DNA of 5,246 bases from NCBI GenBank assembly GCA_024683935.1, contig JAIKXV010000145.1:1-5246 (forward strand), in the 5' to 3' direction. Below, in pieces: positions 1 to 5,246 of the stretch; the first letter of the stretch is position 1; the number at the start of each line of letters is the position of its first letter. A model generated the notes under the pieces. That model was not told the DNA's origin. It worked only from the letters and a program-made list of their open reading frames with translations, and ran no database searches. The DNA is from Lachnospiraceae bacterium. Lineage in GTDB: Bacteria > Bacillota_A > Clostridia > Lachnospirales > Lachnospiraceae. The position numbers and the translations under genes were made by a program.

Positions 1-2
1 TG

Positions 3-974
3 GTGAGATATACCGGAGGCAGATATTACGGCGGTTCAATGGAATCCGTCAGGGAGCCGAAGGCTCCTTCAGACCTGACCCGTCCCGGCAGGATAGAAAG
101 GGACCCGAGGGAGGCTCTTATTCTCGACCATGTGAGCTACACCTATGAGAAGGGCACGGGAAATGAGATCTGTGCTTTGAACGATATTTCCGTTCAGATT
201 GGAAAAGGCGAATTCATAGGGCTTATTGGCCACACGGGTTCCGGAAAGTCCACCTTTGTGCAGCACCTGAACGGACTTTTAAAACCCACCTCCGGAAGTA
301 TTTTTTTCCGCGGTGAGGATATTTCCGACAAGAAATATAAGAAAAAGAATCTACGGTCCCATGTGGGGCTGGTCTTCCAGTATCCCGAGCATCAGCTCTT
401 TGAAGAGACTGTTTTCAAGGATGTGTGCTTCGGACCGAAGAACATGGGGTTAAGCGACAGAGATACTGAGCTTGCAGCCTTTGAGGCACTGAGATCGGTG
501 CGGCTGCCGGAGGAATATTATTACAGTTCACCCTTCGAACTGTCCGGCGGACAGAAGAGAAGAGTAGCCATAGCGGGAGTCCTGGCGATGAAACCGGACA
601 TTCTGATCCTGGATGAGCCTACGGCGGGACTGGATCCCATGGGAAGGGACGAAATACTGGACCTTGTCCGGGATCTTCATGAAAAGCAGCAGATCACAGT
701 CATACTCGTTTCCCACAGCATGGAAGACGTTGCCAACTATGTAAAAAGGATACTGGTCATGGACAAGGGCCGGATAATCATGGACGGGGATCCGAGGCAT
801 ATTTTCATGCGCCACAGGAAGCTGGAGGAGATCGGTCTTTCGGCTCCCGAGGTTTTCTATCTGATGAGAAGCCTGAGGGAGAGGGGCTATGACGTGGATC
901 CCGCAGTTACCACTATAGAATCCGCGGTATATGAGATAAACCGGGTTCTTTCCACAGGGGAAGGAAATGCTTAG
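3..974 (+). CDS. ecfA2: Energy-coupling factor (ECF) transporter ATPase EcfA2
   Basis: Cytoplasmic ABC ATPase that, paired with EcfA1, powers the ECF importer for vitamins or metals by driving EcfT and a bound S component. Every ABC motif is visible: Walker A GHTGSGKST (residues 76-84), Q-loop glutamine at 126 in VFQYPEHQLF, signature LSGGQ (180-184), Walker B ILILDEP (200-206) with catalytic Glu205, D-loop AGLD (208-211) and switch His238. The Q-loop sequence and the C-terminal extension after about 265 are typical of the EcfA family; A2 rather than A1 is inferred from its place just before ecfT. The start is uncertain. GTG at 3 would overlap the TGA of an upstream frame (TGG TGA, 1-6) in a GTGA junction, suggesting coupling to a preceding ecfA1. 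ATG at 39 (residue 13) has only a weak GGCGG at 30-34 before it. Either start leaves an unusual charged N-terminus of 25-37 residues ahead of the ABC core, so the protein is longer than the usual roughly 280-290 residues. The frame could also continue upstream of the window. Confidence 0.93.
   Translation: MRYTGGRYYGGSMESVREPKAPSDLTRPGRIERDPREALILDHVSYTYEKGTGNEICALNDISVQIGKGEFIGLIGHTGSGKSTFVQHLNGLLKPTSGSIFFRGEDISDKKYKKKNLRSHVGLVFQYPEHQLFEETVFKDVCFGPKNMGLSDRDTELAAFEALRSVRLPEEYYYSSPFELSGGQKRRVAIAGVLAMKPDILILDEPTAGLDPMGRDEILDLVRDLHEKQQITVILVSHSMEDVANYVKRILVMDKGRIIMDGDPRHIFMRHRKLEEIGLSAPEVFYLMRSLRERGYDVDPAVTTIESAVYEINRVLSTGEGNA
956..964 (+). promoter_or_regulatory. Ribosome binding site of ecfT inside the 3' end of ecfA2
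   Basis: AGGGGAAGG, with AGGGG at 956-960 lying 6 nt before the ATG at 967. It sits inside the last codons of ecfA2. This site fixes the start of ecfT and gives an 8-bp overlap of the two genes, consistent with coupled translation. Confidence 0.7.
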
Positions 975-1773
975 AGATATTACTCTCGGTCAGTATTACA
1001 GTGCCGAGTCAAAAATTCACGGGCTGGATCCCAGGACAAAGCTTACGGGGACATTTATCTTTATAATATCCCTCTTTCTTTTCCGCAGCATTGCAACCAC
1101 CCTTGTTGCGACCCTGTTTCTGGTCTTTGTAATTGCCATGTCGCAGGTTCCCCTGAAGTTCATGCTCCGGGGAATGAAGGGCATAGTCTTTATCCTGCTG
1201 ATAACCGTGTTGTTCAATCTGTTTCTGACGCCGGGCATACCGGTTTTCAGATTTTACGGAATAGTGATAAGCGACGAAGGAATAAAGGTTGCCGTGTTTA
1301 CGGCGATCCGCCTTATTTATCTGATCGTCGGTTCATCCATCATGACCCTTACGACCACGCCGAATAACCTGACGGACGGACTGGAAGCCCTGATGAATCC
1401 CTTAAAGGTATTCAAGGTTCCGGTTCATGAGGTTGCGATGATGATGTCCATCGCGTTGAGATTTATACCCATCCTCATGGAAGAGACGGACAAGATCATG
1501 AAGGCCCAGGAGGCGAGGGGCGCGGATTTTGAGAGCGGAAACGTGATCCAGAGGGCAAAGTCCCTGGTGCCGGTACTGGTTCCCCTTTTTGTATCGGCCT
1601 TCAGAAGGGCGAATGATTTAGCTATGGCGATGGAAGCCAGATGCTACCATGGCGGCGAGGGCAGGACGAAGATGAAGCCCCTTATCTATAAAAAAGATGA
1701 CTATATGGCTTATGTGATCCTGTTCCTGTATATTGTCATTATCTTAGCGGCAGGTATCTTTATCAACATATGA
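967..1773 (+). CDS. ecfT: ECF transporter transmembrane scaffold protein EcfT
   Basis: Integral membrane scaffold that links the EcfA1/EcfA2 ATPase pair to exchangeable substrate-binding S components and passes on the force of ATP hydrolysis. The 268-residue length is normal for the family. Hydrophobic segments lie near residues 27-40, 43-60, 71-88, 105-127 and 247-266. Between the fourth and last segments is the long amphipathic coupling region with the two family motifs: ARG at 183-185 (AQEARGADF) and its partner ARC at 224-226 (AMEARCYHGG). These arginines dock into the ATPases in known ECF structures. The second motif has Cys where many homologues have Gly; I recall this variant as common in Clostridia and do not take it as a defect. 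The start overlaps ecfA2 by 8 bp and the stop overlaps truA by 4 bp. No S-component gene is adjacent, as expected for the shared (group II) module. Confidence 0.95.
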   Translation: MLRDITLGQYYSAESKIHGLDPRTKLTGTFIFIISLFLFRSIATTLVATLFLVFVIAMSQVPLKFMLRGMKGIVFILLITVLFNLFLTPGIPVFRFYGIVISDEGIKVAVFTAIRLIYLIVGSSIMTLTTTPNNLTDGLEALMNPLKVFKVPVHEVAMMMSIALRFIPILMEETDKIMKAQEARGADFESGNVIQRAKSLVPVLVPLFVSAFRRANDLAMAMEARCYHGGEGRTKMKPLIYKKDDYMAYVILFLYIVIILAAGIFINI

Positions 1774-2513
1774 AAAGGATTCTGATCAGGGTTTCATACG
1801 ATGGTACCGATTATCACGGATGGCAGGCGGCAGAAGGCTGCGGGACCATCGCGGGCAGTATTAATGATGCCCTGAAACGTCTTACCGGCGAAGATACGGA
1901 GGTCGCAGGCACCAGCCGCACCGACGCCGGGGTTCACGCAAAATGTAATCTCGCGGTTTTCGATACGGATTCTTCCATCCCGCCGGAGCGCTTTTCCTAT
2001 GCCTTAAATACCTGTCTTCCCCCGGATATCCGGATACTTTCGTCGGAAGAGGTGTCACCTGACTATCATCCAAGATTCCTTAAAACAGAAAAAACCTATA
2101 CCTACCGGATTCAGTGCGGGGAAATGCCGGATCCTCTGAGGCAGAGGTACAGCTGGCACATTTCTTTTCCGCTGGACACGGCAAAGATGCGGGAAGCCGC
2201 GGAGTTCCTGAAGGGCGAACACGATTTCAGGTCCTTCTGCTCGGTTCACACTGATGCAAAGACGACGGTGAGGGAGATCACGGATATTTCGCTGTCAGCG
2301 CCTGCTGCCGATGAGATACTGATCACGGTAAAGGGCTATGGTTTTTTATATAATATGGTAAGGATCATCACGGGAACCCTTGTGGAAGTGGGCCGGGGAA
2401 AGATCCCTTCCCGGGAGATTCCAGGCATTCTGGACAGCAGGAACCGTGAAAATGCGGGACCCACCGCTCCGCCCCGGGGCCTGACCCTGCAGAATATTGA
2501 GGTATTATCGTAG
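1770..2513 (+). CDS. truA: tRNA pseudouridine(38-40) synthase TruA
   Basis: Converts uridines 38, 39 and 40 in the anticodon stem-loop of many tRNAs to pseudouridine. The catalytic aspartate is Asp52 in RTDAGVHA (residues 50-57), equivalent to Asp60 of the E. coli enzyme. Other family blocks are the YDGTDYHGWQ strand near 10-19, the KTYTYR segment (107-113) with the conserved tyrosine, HDFRSFCS (151-158), GFLYNMVRIITGTLVEVGRG (191-210) and the C-terminal AGPTAPPRGLTL (229-240). At 247 residues it is full length. The start ATG (1770) forms an ATGA overlap with the stop of ecfT; there is no well-spaced Shine-Dalgarno (the nearest, GGCAGG, ends about 16 nt upstream), so translation is probably coupled to ecfT. 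The ecfA1-ecfA2-ecfT-truA order is widely conserved in Firmicutes. No obvious T-rich terminator follows the stop. Confidence 0.97.
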   Translation: MKRILIRVSYDGTDYHGWQAAEGCGTIAGSINDALKRLTGEDTEVAGTSRTDAGVHAKCNLAVFDTDSSIPPERFSYALNTCLPPDIRILSSEEVSPDYHPRFLKTEKTYTYRIQCGEMPDPLRQRYSWHISFPLDTAKMREAAEFLKGEHDFRSFCSVHTDAKTTVREITDISLSAPAADEILITVKGYGFLYNMVRIITGTLVEVGRGKIPSREIPGILDSRNRENAGPTAPPRGLTLQNIEVLS

Positions 2514-2516
2514 CTC

Positions 2517-2547
2517 CCTGTCATTCTGAGCGTCAGCGAAGGATCTT
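2517..2547 (+). repeat. Intergenic TGTCATTCTGAGCG-type repeat element with hairpin potential
   Basis: The gap between truA and hypF contains CCTGTCATTCTGAGCG followed by TCAGCGAAGGATCTT. I recognise this as close to the TGTCATTCTGAGCG-AAGCGAAGAATCT type of repeat found between genes in many bacterial genomes; that match is from memory, and only one copy is in the window. The core can form a hairpin: 2523-2527 (ATTCT) pairs with 2540-2544 (AGGAT) including one T-G wobble, then tandem G-A and A-G mismatches (2528-2529 with 2538-2539), then GC (2530-2531) with GC (2536-2537), closed by the loop GTCA. There is no T-run after it, so it is a poor candidate for an intrinsic terminator. Confidence 0.6.
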
Positions 2548-2562
2548 ATTAATTCAGAAAGC

Positions 2563-4905
2563 ATGGAAATGAATCACTACAAAATAAACGTATACGGCAT
2601 CGTGCAGGGTGTCGGCTTCCGTCCCTTTGTAAAGAGGGAGGCCGACAGGCTCCGTGTCTCCGGCACAGTGCAGAATAAAGGTTCATATGTGGAAATAAGG
2701 GCTCACGGTTCTGAAGAACAGATCCGTGGGCTTTATGACGTTATAAAGACAGGCTCTCCGGAAAGATCGTTGATCCTCAGAATGGAGATCAGGAAAATAT
2801 CACCGCCGGAGAACGGTTTGCATAATTTCGAAATAATCGAGAGCAAATCCGGAAAGGGAGAAAAGTACATTCCCCCTGATATCGGCATCTGTGATAAATG
2901 CGCGGAAGAACTTTTCGATCCGGAGAACAGGAGATACCTGCATCCCTTCATAAACTGCACCCAGTGCGGCCCGCGGTACACTATACTGCAGAAGCTTCCC
3001 TACGACCGGGAGCGTACCAGCATGGCCTCCTTTCCGATGTGTGAAAGCTGTGCTTCCGAGTATTATGATAAAGCCTCCCGCCGCTTCGACGCCCAGCCGG
3101 TCTGCTGCAATGAATGCGGTCCGGAGGTTTATGTCATCGGCAGCACTTTAAGGGGAAGCGACGCCATTACGGAAACGAGAAAGGTTATCATGTCCGGAGG
3201 CATCGCAGCGGTAAAGGGCATCGGAGGTTTCCATCTCTGCTGCAATGCTTTTGATGAGAGAGCTGTGAGAAAGCTCCGTGAGAGAAAGATGAGGCCGTCC
3301 AAACCCTTCGCCGTGATGCTAAAAAACATGGACGCCGTAAAAAGGGAATGTCTGTCCGATCCCGTCAGTGAGAAGCTGCTGACCGGATATCAGCGCCCCA
3401 TAGTCCTTATGAAAAAAAGAGAAGGCGGATCCATCGCAGAGACCGTCGCCCCCGGAAATCCGAAGCTCGGAGTGATGCTGCCCTACGCGCCCCTTCATCT
3501 GCTGCTCTTCAGTCAGGATGACGGGATTCGTGACTTCCCGGATTCCCTGATAATGACCAGCGGAAATATTAAGGACAGTCCGATCTGCATTACGGATGAA
3601 GAGGCAGAGCATGACCTTAAGGGCTTCGCGGATATCTTCCTGTCCCATAACAGGGAGATAATCACTGCTGCGGATGATTCCGTTATGGATGTCTATCAGG
3701 GAAAACCCTATATGATAAGGAGATCCAGGGGATTTGCGCCCCTTCCCCTCATTACGGAAGGAGCAGCATCCGACGCAGAGGATGCGGATGAAAAGCAAAG
3801 TGTACGGCTTTCCGTAGGAGGAGAACTGAAAAATACCTTCTGCATGGGAAAGGGAAATCTCCTTTACCCCTCTGCCTATGTAGGGGATATGGCCTTTGCA
3901 CGTTCCGGAGACAGGCTGAAATCCACGATAAATAGAATGGAAGAACTTTTAGAGCTGGAACCCGGTCTCATCATATCCGATATGCATCCGGGATACAGCA
4001 CAGTGCATATCGCGGAGGAGCTTTCAAAGGAAAGGGGGATACCCCTTATCAGACTGCAGCATCACTACGCCCATATTTTATCGGTAATGGCAGAAAATGA
4101 CTGCGATGGGCCTGTCATAGGCGCGGCATTTGACGGGACCGGATACGGAACCGACGGCAGCATCTGGGGCGGAGAGATAATAAAAGCGGACAGAAAAGGC
4201 TTCGTAAGGCTGTCCCATATAGCACCCTTTAAGCAGCCAGGAGGAGATGCAGCGGCAAAGGAAGGATGGCGTATTGCGCTGTCAATGATACACGAGCTCT
4301 GTCCGGACAGGGAAGAGGAGGCGGCAGACAGACTGAAACTGTGCAGCGGGGAAGAAGCAGCGGTCATAAAGAGCATGCTAAATAACAATGTTGGCGTAGT
4401 TATGTCAACCGGCGCGGGAAGACTCTTTGATGCCATCAGCGCGATTCTCGGAATATGCAGGGAATCGGGTTATGAGGGAGAAGCAGCTTCCATGCTGCAG
4501 TTTGCGGCGGAGAAATATGCTGAGCGCAACGGTATGGAGCAGACCGAAAGAGAAACTGAGAAGTTTATTTCTGCACTTGATCCGGATAATAGAAGACTTA
4601 TGTCAACCGACAAGCTTTTCCTTTATATCCTTGATAAGGCTTTGGAAGGAGGGGATAGCGGTGCTCCGGCTCTGCTTTTCCACAGTATTCTTTCGGAACT
4701 CACCGTTTCGGAACTGGCCCGGCAGTCAGAGATAAACGGTATTGATACAGTGGCTTTAAGCGGAGGCTGTTTCCAAAACCTTTTATTCCTTGATCTGGTA
4801 AAGAAAGGACTGGAAAGAAAAGGATTGTCGGTTCTGATCCACAGTCTTATTCCTCCAAATGACGGCGGGATCGCATTAGGACAGTGTTTTTACAAAAAAA
4901 TTTGA
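2563..4905 (+). CDS. hypF: [NiFe]-hydrogenase maturation carbamoyltransferase HypF
   Basis: Cytoplasmic enzyme that uses carbamoyl phosphate and ATP to carbamoylate the C-terminal cysteine of HypE, the first step in making the CN ligands of the [NiFe]-hydrogenase active site. All four parts are present in 780 residues (E. coli HypF has 750). The acylphosphatase domain covers about 5-93, with VQGVGFRPF (14-22), catalytic Arg20 and Asn38. Two zinc fingers are C110-x2-C113-x18-C132-x2-C135 and C160-x2-C163-x18-C182-x2-C185. The YrdC-like domain spans about 198-396, with KPFAVM (247-252), TSGN (332-335), DDSV (371-374) and IRRSRGFAP (385-393). The Kae1-like domain spans about 415-780, with HHYAH (500-504), DGTGYGTDG (524-532), GRLFDA (619-624), SGGCFQN (733-739) and PPNDGG (764-769). 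An acidic linker (about 398-411) separates the last two domains. ATG 2563 is chosen, but ATG 2569 is possible: neither has a good ribosome binding site, only AGAAAG at 2556-2561. An in-frame TGA at 2527 rules out a long N-terminal extension. No other hyp or hydrogenase gene is in the window. Confidence 0.97.
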   Translation: MEMNHYKINVYGIVQGVGFRPFVKREADRLRVSGTVQNKGSYVEIRAHGSEEQIRGLYDVIKTGSPERSLILRMEIRKISPPENGLHNFEIIESKSGKGEKYIPPDIGICDKCAEELFDPENRRYLHPFINCTQCGPRYTILQKLPYDRERTSMASFPMCESCASEYYDKASRRFDAQPVCCNECGPEVYVIGSTLRGSDAITETRKVIMSGGIAAVKGIGGFHLCCNAFDERAVRKLRERKMRPSKPFAVMLKNMDAVKRECLSDPVSEKLLTGYQRPIVLMKKREGGSIAETVAPGNPKLGVMLPYAPLHLLLFSQDDGIRDFPDSLIMTSGNIKDSPICITDEEAEHDLKGFADIFLSHNREIITAADDSVMDVYQGKPYMIRRSRGFAPLPLITEGAASDAEDADEKQSVRLSVGGELKNTFCMGKGNLLYPSAYVGDMAFARSGDRLKSTINRMEELLELEPGLIISDMHPGYSTVHIAEELSKERGIPLIRLQHHYAHILSVMAENDCDGPVIGAAFDGTGYGTDGSIWGGEIIKADRKGFVRLSHIAPFKQPGGDAAAKEGWRIALSMIHELCPDREEEAADRLKLCSGEEAAVIKSMLNNNVGVVMSTGAGRLFDAISAILGICRESGYEGEAASMLQFAAEKYAERNGMEQTERETEKFISALDPDNRRLMSTDKLFLYILDKALEGGDSGAPALLFHSILSELTVSELARQSEINGIDTVALSGGCFQNLLFLDLVKKGLERKGLSVLIHSLIPPNDGGIALGQCFYKKI

Positions 4906-4931
4906 ACTATTTTTCTTAATAAACGTACTAT
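4902..4931 (+). promoter_or_regulatory. Weak sigma-70-type promoter candidate for the secreted-protein gene
   Basis: TTGAAC (4902-4907) and TACTAT (4926-4931) are separated by 18 nt; each matches the vegetative consensus at 4 of 6 positions. The -35 box overlaps the hypF stop codon. The region is AT-rich, so matches of this quality arise by chance and this is only the best visible candidate. Transcription from here would give a leader of roughly 80 nt before the ATG at 5019. Confidence 0.25.
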
Positions 4932-4934
4932 TTT

Positions 4935-4945
4935 TTAGCAGCTAA
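4935..4945. promoter_or_regulatory. Short palindrome TTAGC-A-GCTAA, possible operator
   Basis: A perfect inverted repeat with 5-bp arms (4935-4939 and 4941-4945) around one central base, in the intergenic region between hypF and the secreted-protein gene. If the promoter candidate just upstream is real, the palindrome would lie across the transcription start, a usual place for a repressor site. The arms are short and may be coincidental. Confidence 0.2.
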
Positions 4946-4950
4946 TTTAT

Positions 4951-5000
4951 CGTGTGGCCCGGATCCCTGGGGAGTGAGCGGGCGGTACGAGGTTTTTTTC
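4951..5000 (+). other. GC-rich leader with possible hairpin and T7 run before the next gene
   Basis: After an AT-rich stretch the base composition turns sharply GC-rich. GCCCG (4957-4961) can pair with CGGGC (4979-4983), enclosing a 17-nt loop; inside, TCCC (4964-4967) and GGGA (4970-4973) are complementary but only 2 nt apart. A run of seven T (4993-4999) follows 9 nt after the hairpin and abuts the ribosome binding site. The hairpin-to-T spacing is too long for a normal intrinsic terminator. I do not recognise a known riboswitch class. It may be a structured 5' leader of the downstream gene. Confidence 0.3.
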
Positions 5001-5003
5001 CAA

Positions 5004-5008
5004 AGGAG
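5004..5008 (+). promoter_or_regulatory. Strong ribosome binding site of the secreted-protein gene
   Basis: AGGAG within AAAGGAGAG, 10 nt before ATG 5019. It is the strongest and best isolated Shine-Dalgarno site in the window. It decides the start of the final open frame and supports it as a real gene despite truncation. Confidence 0.8.
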
Positions 5009-5018
5009 AGAAGAGAAT

Positions 5019-5246
5019 ATGAAGAAAAGAACCAGAAAGATCCTTTCACTGCTTCTTGCAGCATCCATGGTATTCAGCATGAATACCATCGCATTTGCTG
5101 AGGAGATAGTGACGGATGATGCAGCAGAGATCGCTGCAGGGGAAATATCAGACAGCGGGTATGTGGAAACGGCTGATGAAGCGGGTGCAGATGAAGAAAG
5201 TACAGCGGATGCCGGGAGTGGCGATGCGAGCCTTGCCGGTCAGCCT
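5019..5246 (+). CDS. Secreted or surface protein, N-terminal part only (cut by window end)
   Basis: An open frame of 76 codons runs without a stop to the last base, so only the N-terminus is visible. Residues 1-27 form a textbook Sec signal peptide: basic start MKKRTRK, hydrophobic core from residue 8, and AFA at 25-27 giving a likely cleavage before Glu28. The next 49 residues hold 15 Asp/Glu and no Lys/Arg, and are rich in Ala, Gly, Ser and Thr. This looks like a disordered acidic spacer of the kind found at the N-terminus of large extracellular or cell-wall proteins of Lachnospiraceae. The start is fixed by the AGGAG site at 5004-5008. The 113-bp gap after hypF and the different composition of the region suggest a separate transcription unit. 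The function cannot be told from this part; a surface adhesin, repeat protein, hydrolase or binding protein are all possible. Confidence 0.85.
   Translation, partial: MKKRTRKILSLLLAASMVFSMNTIAFAEEIVTDDAAEIAAGEISDSGYVETADEAGADEESTADAGSGDASLAGQP

Noticed and set aside
1672..1773. Second EcfT motif ARC (instead of ARG) and late membrane segment as signs of a defective EcfT
   Set aside because: The key arginine is kept, the length and membrane layout are normal, and Cys at this site is, as far as I recall, common in clostridial EcfT.
2514..2562. CRISPR repeat, tRNA or small RNA gene in the truA-hypF gap
   Set aside because: There is a single short element with no repeated spacing, no tRNA-like fold and no recognisable promoter or terminator. 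A dispersed intergenic repeat explains it better.
3319..3798. Antisense open frame of 159 codons inside hypF
   Set aside because: It lies opposite a region with clear YrdC-domain motifs on the + strand, has no ribosome binding site I can see, and its translation resembles no family I know. It is a by-product of the coding strand's codon pattern.
4065..4436. Antisense open frame of 123 codons opposite the HypF Kae1-like domain
   Set aside because: The + strand here encodes conserved HHYAH and DGTGYGTDG motifs. The antisense product is Ser/Pro/Ala-rich low-complexity sequence typical of shadow frames.
4427..4735. Same-strand open frame of 102 codons in another frame of hypF
   Set aside because: It overlaps intact HypF coding sequence, has no Shine-Dalgarno of its own that stands out, and its product has no recognisable features. 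HypF continues uninterrupted through it, so there is no frameshift.
4894..4914. A7 (4894-4900) and T5 (4910-4914) around the hypF stop as an intrinsic terminator
   Set aside because: The potential stem is only A-T pairs with no GC core, too weak for an intrinsic terminator.
4957..4999. Hairpin plus T7 as a rho-independent terminator of hypF
   Set aside because: The stem is only 5 bp with a 17-nt loop, and the T-run begins 9 nt after the stem. It also sits right at the ribosome binding site of the next gene. I keep it only as a possible structured leader.

Overview
The window looks like chromosomal DNA of a Clostridia-class Firmicute, most likely a member of the Lachnospiraceae. The signs are the order ecfA2-ecfT-truA with overlapping genes, frequent AGA/AGG arginine and ATA isoleucine codons in fairly balanced GC DNA, AGGAG-type ribosome binding sites, and a final gene whose signal peptide (MKKRTRKILSLLL... 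AFA) is typical of that family. This placement rests on sequence style and remembered gene order, not on a database search.

All genes are on the + strand. Positions 3-2513 hold a tightly packed cluster: EcfA2 (ATPase of the energy-coupling factor vitamin/metal importer), EcfT (its membrane scaffold) and TruA (tRNA pseudouridine synthase). ecfA2 and ecfT overlap by 8 bp, ecfT and truA by 4 bp (ATGA). The first bases (TGG TGA, 1-6) fit the last two codons of an upstream gene, presumably ecfA1, overlapping the possible GTG start of ecfA2. EcfA1, EcfA2 and EcfT together form the shared energising module that many substrate-binding S components plug into; no S component is visible here.

A 49-bp gap (2514-2562) then contains a short element, TGTCATTCTGAGCG-TCAGCGAAGGATCTT, which resembles a repeat seen between genes in many unrelated bacterial genomes. 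It can fold into a small hairpin with tandem G-A mismatches. After it comes a complete hypF (2563-4905), the carbamoyltransferase that starts synthesis of the CN ligands of [NiFe]-hydrogenases, with all its domains and key residues. It implies a [NiFe]-hydrogenase elsewhere in the genome, although no other hyp or hydrogenase gene is in the window.

The last part (4906-5246) is a 113-bp intergenic region, AT-rich then GC-rich, with a weak promoter candidate, a small palindrome and a leader hairpin. It leads to a strong ribosome binding site and the first 76 codons of a secreted protein with a very acidic N-terminus, cut by the window edge.

I see no new multi-gene system, no CRISPR array, no RNA gene and no insertion sequence. 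The items most worth following are the intergenic repeat with its hairpin, the change of gene neighbourhood exactly at that repeat, and the truncated secreted protein with its structured leader.
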